Assembly: GCF_051014445.1 (NCBI RefSeq)
Contig: NW_027488367.1
Location: 29,931,501-29,995,500, forward strand
DNA: 64,000 nt
Direction of reading: 5' to 3'
Origin: Colletes latitarsis
Taxonomy: Eukaryota > Arthropoda > Insecta > Hymenoptera > Colletidae
The translations under genes and the position numbers were made by a program. Shown in pieces: positions 13,134 through 27,312 of the stretch; position 1 is the stretch's first letter, and the number at the start of each line of letters is the position of its first letter. The notes below the pieces were generated by a model that saw only the letters and a program-made list of their open reading frames with translations, was not told where the DNA came from and did no database searches.

Positions 13134-16100
13134 TTGCTCTCATCAGGCTCATACTTTCGCATATTTCGCATACTTGTTGGCCAGATCCTGGTCCTTTTCT
13201 GGTTTGGATCACGTAGTAATGTGGTCCCACACTGAAACAGTCGATTAAACCTGGTTTCGATCAATATCTTAGAAGATGACGCATGCTAGGTCCTGGTTAG
13301 GTCTGGGATTTGCCCTCATCAGGCTCATACAATCGCATATTTCACATTCTTGTTGGCCAGATCCTGGTCTTCTTCTGGTTTGAATCACGTAGTATTGTGG
13401 TACCACACAGAAACAGTCAATTAAACCTGGCCACGATCAATATTTCAGAGGATAACGCATGCTAGATCTGGGTTAGGTCTGAGATTTGCCCTCATCAGGC
13501 TCATACAATCGCATATTTTGCATTCTTGTTGCCAAGATCCTGTTCTTCTTCTGGTTTGAATCACGTAGTATTGTGGTACCACACAGAAACAGTCAATTAA
13601 ACCTGGCCACGATCAATATTTTAGAGGATAACGGATGTTAGGCCTAGGATAGTTCTGGGACTTGCTCTCATCAGGCTCACACTTTCGCATATTTCGCACA
13701 CTTGTTGGCCAGATCCTGGATGTTTTCTGGTTTGGATCAGGTAGTAATGTGGTACCACACTGGAACCGTCGATGAAACCCGGTTTCGATCTATATTTTAT
13801 ATGATAACGCATGCAAGATCTGGGTTAGGTCTGGGATTTGCCCTCATTTGGCACAGACTTTCGCATTCTTCACATACTTTATGAGCAGATCCTGGGTTTT
13901 TTCTGGTTTGGATCACGTAGTTATGTGGTACCACACTGAAACAGTCGACTAAACCTGGTTTCGATCAATATTTTAGAGGATAACGCCTGCTAGGTCCGGG
14001 TTAGGTCCGGGATTTGCCCTCATCAGACTCATACTTTCGCATTCTTCATATAATTCTTGAACAGATCCTGGGTTTTTTCTGGTTTGGATCACGTAGTAAT
14101 GTGGTACCACACTGAAACCGTCGGTTAAGCCTGGTCTCGATCAATATTTTAGAGGATAACGCATGTTAGGTCTAGGTTAGGTCTGGTATTTGCTCTCATC
14201 AGGCTCATACAATCGCATATTTCGCATTCTTGTTGGCCAGATCCTGGGTTTTTTCTAGTTTGGATCACGTAGTAATGTGGTACGACACTGAAACAGTCGA
14301 TTAAACCTGGTTTTGATCAATATTTTAGAGGATGACGCATGTTAGGTCTAGGTTAGGTCTGGAATTTGCCCTCTTCAGGCTCATGCAATCGCATATTTCG
14401 CATTCTTGATGGCCATATCCTGGTCCTTTTCTAGATTGTATCACGTAGTAATGTGGTACCATACTGAAAGAGTGGATTAAACCTGGTTTCGATCAATATT
14501 TAAAAAATAGCGCATGTTAGGTCTTGGTTAGGTCTGGGATTTGCTCTCATCAGGCTCACACTTTCGCGTTCTTCTCATACTTGTTGAATAGATCCTGAGT
14601 TTTTTCTGGTTTGAATCACGTAGTAATGTGGTACCACACTAAAACAGTCGATTAAACCTGGTTTCGATCGATATTTTAGAGGATAACGCATGTTAGGTCT
14701 AGGCTAGGTCTGGGATTTGCCCTCATCAGGCTCATGCAATCGCATATTTCGCATTCTTCTTGGCCAGATCCTGGTCCTTTTCTGGATTGTATCGCGTAGT
14801 AATGTGGTACCACACTGAAAGAGTCGATTAAGCCTGGCCACGATCAATATTTTAGAGGATAACGCATGCTAGATCTGGGTTAGGACTGGGATTAGCCCAC
14901 ATCAGACTCATACTTTCGCATTCTTCACATACTTGTTGAACAGATCCAGGGTTTTTTCTGGTTTGGATCAGGTAGTAATGTGGTACCACAATAGAACAGT
15001 CGATTAAGCCCGGTTTCGATCAATATTTTAGAGGATAACCCATGCTAGGTCTGGGTTAGGTCTTGGATGTGCCCTCATCAGGCTCATACTTTCGCGTTCT
15101 TCTCATACTTGTTAAACAGATCCACAGTTTTATCTGGTTTTGATGACGTAGTAACGTGGTACCACACTGAAACAGTCGATTAAACCTGGTTTCGATCAAA
15201 ATTTTAGAGGATAACGCATGCTAGGTCTGGATATAGGTCTGGGATTTGCCCTCATCAGACTCATACTTTCGCATTCTTCACATAGTTGTTGAACAGATCC
15301 TGAGTTTTTTCTGGTTTTGATCACGTAGTAACGTGGTACCACACTGAAACAGTCGATTAAACCTGGTTTCGATCAATATTTTAGAGGATAACGCATGCTA
15401 GGTCTGGGTTAGGTCTGGGGTTTGCCCTCATCAGTCTCATACTTTCGCATTCTTCACATAATTCTTGAACAGATCCTGGGTTGTTTCTGGTTTGGATCAC
15501 GTAGTTTTGTGGTACCACTCAGAAACAGCCAATAAAACCTGGCCACGATCAAAATTTTAGAGGATAACGCATGCTAGGTCTGGGTTAGGTCTGGGATTTG
15601 CCCTCATCAGCCTCATACTTTCGCATTCTTCACATAGTTGTTGAACAGATTCTGAGTTTTTTCTGGTTTTGATCACGTAGTAACGTGGTACCACACTGAA
15701 ACAGTCGATTAAACCTGGTTTCGATCAATATTTTAGAGGATAACGCATGCTAGGTCTGGGTTAGGTCTGGGATTTGCCCTCATCAGTCTCATACTTTCGC
15801 ATTCTTCACATACTTGTTGAACAGATCCTGGGTTTTTTCTGGTTTGGATCACGTAGTAGTGTGGTACTACACATAAAACAGTCGATTAGGCCTGGTCTCG
15901 ACCAATATTTTAGAGGATAACGCATGTTAGGTCTGGGTTAGGTCTGGGATTTGCACTCATCAGACTCATACTTTCGCATATTTCACATTCTTGTTGGCCT
16001 GATCCTGGTCTTCTTCTGGTTTGAATCACGTAGTATTCTGGTACCACTCAGAAACAGTCATTTAAACCTGGCCACGATCAATATTTTAGAAGATGACGCA

Positions 16101-18226
16101 TGCTAGGTCTGGGTTAGGTCTGGGATTTGCCCTCATCAGGCTCATACAATCGCATATTTCACATTCTTGTTGGCCAGATCCTGGTCTTCTTCTGGTTTGA
16201 ATCACGTAGTATTGTGGTACCACACAGAAACAGTCAATTAAACCTGGCCACGATCAATATTTCAGAGGATAACGCATGCTAGATCTGGGTTAGGTCTGAG
16301 ATTTGCCCTCATCAGGCTCATACAATCGCATATTTTGCATTCTTGTTGCCAAGATCCTGTTCTTCCTCTGGTTTGAATCACGTAGTATTGTGGTACCACA
16401 CAGAAACAGTCAATTAAACCTGGCCACGATCAATATTTTAGAGGATAACACATGTTAGGCCTAGGATAGGTCTGGGACTTGCTCTCATCAGGCTCACACT
16501 TTCGCATATTTCGCATTCTTGTTGGCCAGATCCTGGGTTTTTTCTGGTTTGGATCACGTAGTAATGTGGTACGACACTGAAACAGTCGATTAAACCTGGT
16601 TTTGATCAATATTTTAGAGGATGACGCATGTTAGGTCTGGAATTTGCCCTCATCAGGCTCATGCAATCGCATATTTCGCATTCTTGTTGGCCAGATCCTG
16701 GTCTTCTTCTGGTTTGAATCACGTAGTATTGTGGTACCACACAGAAACAGTCAATTAAACCTGGCCACGATCAATATTTCAGAGGATAACGCATGCTAGA
16801 TCTGGGTTAGGTCTGAGATTTGCCCTCATCAGGCTCATACAATCGCATATTTTGCATTCTTGTTGCCAAGATCCTGGTCTTCTTCTGGTTTGAATCACGT
16901 AGTATTGTGGTACCACACAGAAACAGTCAATTAAACCTGGCCACGATCAATATTTTAGAGGATAACGGATGCTAGGCCTAGGATAGGTCTGGGACTTGCT
17001 CTCATCAGGCTCACACTTTCGCATATTTCGCACACTTGTTGGCCAGATCCTGGATGTTTTCTGGTTTGGATCAGGTAGTAATGTGGTACCAAACTGGAGC
17101 CGTCGATGAAACCCGGTTTCGATCTATATTTTATATGATAACGCATGCAAGATCTGGGTTAGGTCTGGGATTTGCCCTCATTTGGCACAGACTTTCGCAT
17201 TCTTCACATACTTTATGAGCAGATCCTGGGTTTTTTCTGGTTTGGATCACGTAGTTATGTGGTACCACCCTGAAACAGTCGACTAAACCTGGTTTCGATC
17301 AATATTTTAGAGGATAACGCCTGCTAGGTCCGGGTTAGGACTGGGATTTGCCCTCATCAGACTCATACTTTCGCATTCTTCACATAATTCTTGAACATAT
17401 CCTGGGTTTTTTCTGGTTTGGATCACGTAGTAATGTGGTACCACACTGAAACAGTCGGTTAAGCCTGGTCTCGATCAATATTTTAGAGGATAACGCATGT
17501 TAGGTCTAGGTTAGGTCTGGTATTTGCTCTCATCAGGCTCATACAATCGCATATTTCGCATTCTTGTTGGCCAGATCCTGGGTTTTTTCTAGTTTGGATC
17601 ACGTAGTAATGTGGTACGACACTGAAACAGTCGATTAAACCTGGTTTTGATCAATATTTTAGAGGATGACGCATGTTAGGTCTAGGTTAGGTCTGGAATT
17701 TGCCCTCTTCAGGCTCATGCAATCGCATATTTCGCATTCTTGATGGCCATATCCTGGTCCTTTTCTAGATTGTATCACGTAGTAATGTGGTACCATACTG
17801 AAAGAGTGGATTAAACCTGGTTTCGATCAATATTTAAAAAATAGCGCATGTTATGTCTTGGTTAGGTCTGGGATTTGCCCTCATCAGACTCATACTTTCG
17901 CATTCTTCACATAATTCTTGAACATATCCTGGGTTTTTTCTGGTTTGGATCACGTAGTAATGTGGTACCACACTGAAACAGTCGGTTAAGCCTGGTCTCG
18001 ATCAATATTTTAGAGGATAACGCATGTTAGGTCTAGGTTAGGTCTGGTATTTGCTCTCATCAGGCTCATACAATCGCATATTTCGCATTCTTGTTGGCCA
18101 GATCCTGGGTTTTTTCTAGTTTGGATCACGTAGTAATGTGGTACGACACTGAAACAGTCGATTAAACCTGGTTTTGATCAATATTTTAGAGGATAACGCA
18201 TGTTAGGTCTAGGTTAGGTCAGGGAT
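13134..18226 (+). repeat. Long-period higher-order repeat, first copy (about 28 monomers)
   Basis: Landmarks in this block recur 4917 bases downstream (13621 to 18538, 16955 to 21872), which is 28 x 176 less 11. Within it a sub-unit of 3334 bases (19 monomers less 10) separates 13621 from 16955. Distinctive members include a monomer with TATTTAAAAAATAGCG near 14499 and one that has lost one half of the TTAGG duplication at 16631. Near its end, 17351-17877 is followed by a second copy starting at 17878 (offset 527, three monomers less one base). This copy has one monomer more than the next one in the stretch 13400-13580. No gene is present. Confidence 0.82.
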
Positions 18227-21200
18227 TTGCTCTCATCAGGCTCATACTTTCGCATATTTCGCATACTTGTTGGCCAGATCCTGGTCCTTTTCTGGTTTGG
18301 ATCACGTAGTAATGTGGTCCCACACTGAAACAGTCGATTAAACCTGGTTTCGATCAATATCTTAGAAGATGACGCATGCTAGGTCCTGGTTAGGTCTGGG
18401 ATTTGCCCTCATCAGGCTCATACAATCGCATATTTCACATTCTTGTTGGCCAGATCCTGGTCTTCTTCTGGTTTGAATCACGTAGTATTGTGGTACCACA
18501 CAGAAACAGTCAATTAAACCTGGCCACGATCAATATTTTAGAGGATAACGGATGTTAGGCCTAGGATAGGTCTGGGACTTGCTCTCATCAGGCTCACACT
18601 TTCGCATATTTCGCACACTTGTTGGCCAGATCCTGGATGTTTTCTGGTTTGGATCAGGTAGTAATGTGGTACCACACTGGAACCGTCGATGAAACCCGGT
18701 TTCGATCTATATTTTATATGATAACGCATGCAAGATCTGGGTTAGGTCTGGGATTTGCCCTCATTTGGCACAGACTTTCGCATTCTTCACATACTTTATG
18801 AGCAGATCCTGGGTTTTTTCTGGTTTGGATCACGTAGTTATGTGGTACCACACTGAAACAGTCGACTAAACCTGGTTTCGATCAATATTTTAGAGGATAA
18901 CGCCTGCTAGGTCCGAGTTAGGTCCGGGATTTGCCCTCATCAGACTCATACTTTCGCATTCTTCATATAATTCTTGAGCAGATCCTGGGTTTTTTCTGGT
19001 TTGGATCACGTAGTAATGTGGTACCACACTGAAACAGTCGGTTAAGCCTGGTCTCGATCAATATTTTAGAGGATAACGCATGTTAGGTCTAGGTTAGGTC
19101 TGGTATTTGCTCTCATCAGGCTCATACAATCGCATATTTCGCATTCTTGTTGGCGAGATCCTGGGTTTTTTCTAGTTTGGATCACGTAGTAATGTGGTAC
19201 GACACTGAAACAGTCGATTAAACCTGGTTTTGATCAATATTTTAGAGGATGACGCATGTTAGGTCTAGGTTAGGTCTGGAATTTGCCCTCTTCAGGCTCA
19301 TGCAATCGCATATTTCGCATTCTTGATGGCCATATCCTGGTCCTTTTCTAGATTGTATCACGTAGTAATGTGGTACCATACTGAAAGAGTGGATTAAACC
19401 TGGTTTCGATCAATATTTAAAAAATAGCGCATGTTAGGTCTTGGTTAGGTCTGGGATTTGCTCTCATCAGGCTCACACTTTCGCGTTCTTCTCATACTTG
19501 TTGAATAAATCCTGAGTTTTTTCTGGTTTGAATCACGTAGTAATGTGGTACCACACTAAAACAGTCGATTAAACCTGGTTTCGATCGATATTTTAGAGGA
19601 TAACGCATGTTAGGTCTAGGCTAGGTCTGGGATTTGCCCTCATCAGGCTCATGCAATCGCATATTTCGCATTCTTCTTGGCCAGATCCTGGTCCTTTTCT
19701 GGATTGTATCGCGTAGTAATGTGGTACCACACTGAAAGAGTCGATTAAGCCTGGCCACGATCAATATTTTAGAGGATAACGCATGCTAGATCTGGGTTAG
19801 GACTGGGATTAGCCCACATCAGACTCATACTTTCGCATTCTTCACATACTTGTTGAACAGATCCAGGGTTTTTTCTGGTTTGGATCAGGTAGTAATGTGG
19901 TACCACAATAGAACAGTCGATTAAGCCCGGTTTCGATCAATATTTTAGAGGATAACCCATGCTAGGTCTGGGTTAGGTCTTGGATGTGCCCTCATCAGGC
20001 TCATACTTTCGCGTTCTTCTCATACTTGTTAAACAGATCCTGAGTTTTATCTGGTTTTGATGATGTAGTAACGTGGTACCACACTGAAACAGTCGATTAA
20101 ACCTGGTTTCGATCAAAATTTTAGAGGATAACGCATGCTAGGTCTGGATATAGGTCTGGGATTTGCCCTCATCAGACTCATACTTTCGCATTCTTCACAT
20201 AGTTGTTGAACAGATCCTGAGTTTTTTCTGGTTTTGATCACGTAGTAACGTGGTACCACACTGAAACAGTCGATTAAACCTGGTTTCGATCAATATTTTA
20301 GAGGATAACGCATGCTAGGTCTGGGTTAGGTCTGGGGTTTGCCCTCATCAGTCTCATACTTTCGCATTCTTCACATAATTCTTGAACAGATCCTGGGTTG
20401 TTTCTGGTTTGGATCACGTAGTTTTGTGGTACCACTCAGAAACAGCCAATAAAACCTGGCCACGATCAAAATTTTAGAGGATAACGCATGCTAGGTCTGG
20501 GTTAGGTCTGGGATTTGCCCTCATCAGCCTCATACTTTCGCATTCTTCACATAGTTGTTGAACAGATCCTGAGTTTTTTCTGGTTTTGATCACGTAGTAA
20601 CGTGGTACCACACTGAAACAGTCGATTAAACCTGGTTTCGATCAATATTTTAGAGGATAACGCATGCTAGGTCTGGGTTAGGTCTGGGATTTGCCCTCAT
20701 CAGTCTCATACTTTCGCATTCTTCACATACTTGTTGAACAGATCCTGGGTTTTTTCTGGTTTGGATCACGTAGTAGTGTGGTACTACACATAAAACAGTC
20801 GATTAAGCCTGGTCTCGACCAATATTTTAGAGGATAACGCATGTTAGGTCTGGGTTAGGTCTGGGATTTGCACTCATCAGACTCATACTTTCGCATATTT
20901 CACATTCTTGTTGGCCTGATCCTGGTCTTCTTCTGGTTTGAATCACGTAGTATTCTGGTACCACTCAGAAACAGTCATTTAAACCTGGCCACGATCAATA
21001 TTTTAGAAGATGACGCATGCTAGGTCTGGGTTAGGTCTGGGATTTGCCCTCATCAGGCTCATACAATCGCATATTTCACATTCTTGTTGGCCAGATCCTG
21101 GTCTTCTTCTGGTTTGAATCACGTAGTATTGTGGTACCACACAGAAACAGTCAATTAAACCTGGCCACGATCAATATTTCAGAGGATAACGCATGCTAGA

Positions 21201-23270
21201 TCTGGGTTAGGTCTGAGATTTGCCCTCATCAGGCTCATACAATCGCATATTTTGCATTCTTGTTGCCAAGATCCTGTTCTTCTTCTGGTTTGAATCACGT
21301 AGTATTGTGGTACCACACAGAAACAGTCAATTAAACCTGGCCACGATCAATATTTTAGATGATAACGCATGTTAGGCCTAGGATAGGTCTGGGACTTGCT
21401 CTCATCAGGCTCACACTTTCGCATATTTCGCATTCTTGTTGGCCAGATCCTGGGTTTTTTCTGGTTTGGATCACGTAGTAATGTGGTACGACACTGAAAC
21501 AGTCGATTAAACCTGGTTTTGATCAATATTTTAGAGGATGACGCATGTTAGGTCTGGAATTTGCCCTCATCAGGCTCATGCAATCGCATATTTCGCATTC
21601 TTGTTGGCCAGATCCTGGTCTTCTTCTGGTTTGAATCACGTAGTATTGTGGTACCACACAGAAACAGTCAATTAAACCTGGCCACGATCAATATTTCAGA
21701 GGATAACGCATGCTAGATCTGGGTTAGGTCTGAGATTTGCCCTCATCAGGCTCATACAATCGCATATTTTGCATTCTTGTTGCCAAGATCCTGGTCTTCT
21801 TCTGGTTTGAATCACGTAGTATTGTGGTACCACACAGAAACAGTCAATTAAACCTGGCCACGATCAATATTTTAGAGGATAACGGATGTTAGGCCTAGGA
21901 TAGGTCTGGGACTTGCTCTCATCAGGCTCACACTTTCGCATATTTCGCACACTTGTTGGCCAGATCCTGGATGTTTTCTGGTTTGGATCAGGTAGTAATG
22001 TGGTACCAAACTGGAACCGTCGATGAAACCCGGTTTCGATCTATATTTTATATGATAACGCATGCAAGATCTGGGTTAGGTCTGGGATTTGCCCTCATTT
22101 GGCACAGACTTTCGCATTCTTCACATACTTTATGAGCAGATCCTGGGTTTTTTCTGGTTTGGATCACGTAGTTATGTGGTACCACTCTGAAACAGTCGAC
22201 TAAACCTGGTTTCGATCAATATTTTAGAGGATAACGCCTGCTAGGTCCGGGTTAGGACTGGGATTTGCCCTCATCAGACTCATACTTTCGCATTCTTCAC
22301 ATAATTCTTGAACATATCCTGGGTTTTTTCTGGTTTGGATCACGTAGTAATGTGGTACCACACTGAAACAGTCGGTTAAGCCTGGTCTCGATCAATATTT
22401 TAGAGGATAACGCATGTTAGGTCTAGGTTAGGTCTGGTATTTGCTCTCATCAGGCTCATACAATCGCATATTTCGCATTCTTGTTGGCCAGATCCTGGGT
22501 TTTTTCTAGTTTGGATCACGTAGTAATGTGGTACGACACTGAAACAGTCGATTAAACCTGGTTTTGATCAATATTTTAGAGGATGACGCATGTTAGGTCT
22601 AGGTTAGGTCTGGAATTTGCCCTCTTCAGGCTCATGCAATCGCATATTTCGCATTCTTGATGGCCATATCCTGGTCCTTTTCTAGATTGTATCACGTAGT
22701 AATGTGGTACCATACTGAAAGAGTGGATTAAACCTGGTTTCGATCAATATTTAAAAAATAGCGCATGTTAGGTCTTGGTTAGGTCTGGGATTTGCTCTCA
22801 TCAGGCTCACACTTTCGCGTTCTTCTCATACTTGTTGAATAGATCCTGAGTTTTTTCTGGTTTGAATCACGTAGTAATGTGGTACCACACTAAAACAGTC
22901 GATTAAACCTGGTTTCGATCGATATTTTAGAGGATAACGCATGTTAGGTCTAGGCTAGGTCTGGGATTTGCCCTCATCAGGCTCATGCAATCGCATATTT
23001 CGCATTCTTCTTGGCCAGATCCTGGTCCTTTTCTGGATTGTATCGCGTAGTAATGTGGTACCACACTGAAAGAGTCGATTAAGCCTGGCCACGATCAATA
23101 TTTTAGAGGATAACGCATGCTAGATCTGGGTTAGGACTGGGATTAGCCCACATCAGACTCATACTTTCGCATTCTTCACATACTTGTTGAACAGATCCAG
23201 GGTTTTTTCTGGTTTGGATCAGGTAGCAATGTGGTACCACAATAGAACAGTCGATTAAGCCCGGTTTCGA
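18227..23270 (+). repeat. Long-period higher-order repeat, second copy (about 28 monomers)
   Basis: This block follows 13134-18226 in order at an offset of 4917 bases over most of its length and 5093 near its start, so one monomer is absent here relative to the first copy. The TATTTAAAAAATAGCG monomers recur at about 19416 and 22750, and the half-duplication monomer at 21547. After 22230 the sequence follows the 13980-15000 order again, beginning a third round that breaks off near 23270. No gene is present. Confidence 0.82.
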
Positions 23271-26200
23271 TCAAAATTTTAGAGGATAACGCATGCTAGG
23301 TCTGGATATAGGTCTGGGATTTGCCCTCATCAGACTCATACTTTCGCATACTTCGCACACTTGTTGGCCAGATCCTGGTCCTTTTCTGGATTGTACCACG
23401 TAGTAATGTGGTACCACACTGAAAGAGTGGATTAAACCTTGTTTCGATCAATATTTAAGAGAATAACGCATGTTAGGTCTAGGTTAGGTCTGGGATTTGC
23501 TCTCATCAGGCTCACACTTTCGCATTCTTCACATACTTCTTGACCAGATCCTGAGTTTTTTCTGGTTTGGATCAAGTAGTAATGTGGTACCACACTGAAA
23601 CGGTCAATTAAACGTGGCCACGATCAATATTTCAGAGGATAACGCATGCTAGATCTGGGTTAGGTCTGGGATTTGCCCCCACCAGGCTCATACAATCGCA
23701 TATTTTGCATTCTTGTTGCCAAGATCCTGGTCTTCTTCTGGTTTGAATCACGTAGTATTGTGGTACCACACAGAAACTGTCAATTAAACCTGGCCACGAT
23801 CAATATTTTAGATGATAACGCATGCTAGGTCTGGGTTAGGTCTGGGATTTGCTCTCATCAGGCTCATAAAATCGCATATTTCGCATTCTTGTTGGCCAGA
23901 TCCTGGTCTTCTTCTGGTTTGAATCACGTAGTATTGTGGTACCACACAGAAACAGTCAATTAAACGTGGCCACGATCTATATTTTAGAGGATAACGCATG
24001 CTAGGTCTGGCTTAGGTCTGGGATTTGCCCTCATCAGACTCATACTTTCACATTCTTCACATAGTTGTTGAACAGATCCCGAGATTTTTCTGGTTTGGAT
24101 CAAGTAGTAATGTGGTACCACACTGAAACGGTCGATTATGCCTGGTCTGGATCAATGTTTTAGAGGATAACGCATGTTAGGTCTAGCTTAGGTCAGGGAT
24201 TTGCTCTCATCAGAGTCATACTTTCGCATTCTTCACATTCTTGGTGGCCAGATCCTGGTCTCCTCCTGGTTTGAATCACGTAGTATCGTGGTACCACACG
24301 GAAACAGTCAATTAAACCTGGCCACGATGAATATTTCAGATGATAACGCATGCTAGGTCTGGGTTAGGTCTGGGATTTGCTCTCATCAGGCTCATACAAT
24401 CGCATATTTCACATTCTTTTTGGCCAGATCCTGGTCTTCTTCTGGTTTGAATCACGTAGTATTGTGTTACCACACAGAAACAGTCAATTAAACCTGGCCA
24501 CGATCAATATTTAAGAGGATAACGCATGCTAGATCTAGGTTAGGTCTGGGATATGCCCTCATCAGGCTCACACCATCGCATATTTTGCATTCTTGTTGCC
24601 AAGATCCTGGTCTTCTTCTGGTGTGAATCAGGTAGTATTGTGGTACCACACAGAAACAGTCAATTAAACCTGGCCACGATCAATATTTTAGAGGATAACG
24701 CATGTTAGGTCTAGCTTAGGTCAGGGATTTGCTCTCATCAGAGTCATACTTTCGCATTCTTCACATTCTTGGTGGCCTGATCCTGGTCTTCTTCTGGTTT
24801 GAATCACGTAATATTGTGGTACCACACAGAAACAGTCAATTAAACCTGGCCACGATCAATATTTTCGAGGATAACGCATGCTAGGTCCGGGTTAGGTCTG
24901 GGATTTACCCTCTTCAGACTCATACTTTCGCATTCTTCACATAATTCTTGAACAGATCCTGGGTTTTTTCTGGTTTGGATCACGTAGTAACGTGGTACCA
25001 CACTGAAACAGTCGATTAAACCTGGCCACGATCAATATTTAAGAGGATAACGCATGCTAGATCTAGGTTAGGTCTGGGATATGCCCTCATCAGGCTCACA
25101 CCATCGCATATTTTGCATTCTTGTTGCCAAGATCCCGGTCTTCTTCTGGTTTCAATCAGGTAGTATTGTGGTACCACACAGAAACAGTCAATTAAACCTG
25201 GCCACGATGAATATTTCAGATGATAACGCATGCTAGGTCTGGGTTAGGTCTGGGATTTGCCCTCATCGGACTCATACTTTCGCATTCTTCACATAGTTGT
25301 TGAACAGATCCCGAGATTTTTCTGGTTTGGATCAAGTAGTAATGTGGTACCACACTGAAACGGTCGATTATGCCTGGTCTGGATCAATGTTTTAGAGGAT
25401 AACGCATGTTAGGTCTAGCTTAGGTCAGGGATTTGCTCTCATCAGAGTCATACTTTCGCATTCTTCACATTCTTGGTGGCCAGATCCTGGTCTTCTCCTG
25501 GTTTGAATCACGTAGTATCGTGGTACCACACGGAAACAGTCAATTAAACCTGGCCACGATGAATATTTCAGATGATAACGCATGCTAGGTCTGGGTTAGG
25601 TCTGGGATATGCCCTCATCAGGCTCACACCATCGCATATTTTGCATTCTTGTTGCCAAGATCCCGGTCTTCTTCTGGTTTCAATCAGGTAGTATTGTGGT
25701 ACCACACAGAAACAGTCAATTAAACCTGGCCACGATGAATATTTCAGATGATAACGCATGCTAGGTTTGGGTTAGGTCTGGGATTTGCCCTCATCAGACT
25801 CATAAAATCGCATATTTCGCATTCTTGTTGGCCAGATCCTGCTCTTCTTCTGGTTTGAATCACGTGGTATTGTGGTACCACACAGAAACAGTCAATTAAA
25901 CGTGGCCACGATCAATATTTTAGAGGATAACGCATGTTAGGTCTAGGTTAGGTCAGGGATTTGCTCTCATCAGGCTCATACTTCGCATTCTTGTTGGCCA
26001 GATCCTGGGCTTTTTCTGGTTTGGATCACGTAGTTTTGTGGTACCACACAGAAGCAGCCAATAAAACCTGGCCACGATCAATATTTTCGAGGATAACGCA
26101 TGCTAGATCCGGGTTAGGTCTGGGATTTGCACTCTTCAGACTCATACTTTCGCATTCTTCACATAATTCTTGATCAGATCCTGGGTTTTTTCTGGTTTGG

Positions 26201-26440
26201 ATCACGTAGTTTTGTGGTACCACACAGAAGCAGCCAATAAAACCTGGCCACGATCAAAATTTTCGAGGATAACGCATGCTAGGTCTGGGTATAGGTCTGG
26301 GATTTGCCCTCATCAGACTCACACTTTCGCATACTTCGCACACTTGTTGGCCAGATCCTGGTCCTTTTCTGGATTGTATCACGTAGTAATGTGGTACCAC
26401 ACTGAAAGAGTGGATTAAACCTGGTTTCGACCAATATTTT
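23271..26440 (+). repeat. Transition zone between the two higher-order repeat domains
   Basis: To the left, monomers belong to the 16- and 28-monomer families; to the right, to the 17-monomer family. In between, order is irregular. The unusual CCCGAGATTTTTCTGG form at about 24078 recurs 1232 bases (seven monomers) later at about 25310; the GATGAATATTTCAGATGAT form of class B appears at 24328, 25206, 25559 and 25735; and two CAGAAGCAGCC monomers sit side by side at 26051 and 26227, although the right-hand units carry one. A hybrid boundary at about 23593-23607 joins a class A start to a class B continuation. No gene is present. Confidence 0.7.
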
Positions 26441-27312
26441 AGAGGATAACGCATGTTAGGTCTGGGTTAGGTCTTGGATGTGCCCTCATCAGGCTCATAC
26501 TTTCGCGTTCTTCTCATACTTGTTGAACAGATCCTGAGTTTTTTCTGGTTTTGATCACGTAGTAACGTCGTACCACACTGAAACAGTCGATTAAACCTGG
26601 TTTCGATCAATATTTTAGAGGATAACGCATGCTAGGTCTGGGTTAGGTCTGGGATTTGCCCTCATCAGTCTCATACTTTCGCATTCTTCACATACTTGTT
26701 GAACAGATCCTGGGTTTTCTCTGGTTTGGATCACGTAGTAATGTGGTACGACACTGAAACAGTCGATTAAACCTGGTTTCGATCAATATTTTAGAGGATA
26801 ACACATGTTAGGTCTAGGTTAGGTCTGGGATTTGCCCTCTTCAGGCTGATGCAATCGCATATTTCGCATTCTTGATGGCCATATCCTGGTCCTTTTCTGG
26901 ATTGTATCACGTAGTAATGTGGTACCACACTGAAAGAGTGGATTAAACCTGGTTTCGATCAATATTTAAGAGAATAACGCATGTTAGGTCTCGGTTAGGT
27001 CTGGGATTTGCTCTCATCAGGCTCATACTTTCGCATTCTTCACATGCTTGTTGACCAGATCCTGAGTTTTTTCTGGTTTGGATCACGTAGTATTGTGGTA
27101 CCACACAGAAACAGTCAATTAAACCTGGCCACGATCAATATTTTAGATGATAACGCATGCTAGGTCTGGGTTAGGTCTGGGATTTGCTCTCGTCAGGCTC
27201 ATAAAATCGCATATTTCGCATTCTTGTTGGCCAGATCCTGGTCTTCTTCTGGTTTGAATCACGTAGTATTGTGGTACCACACAGAAACAGTCAATTAAAC
27301 GTGGCCACGATC

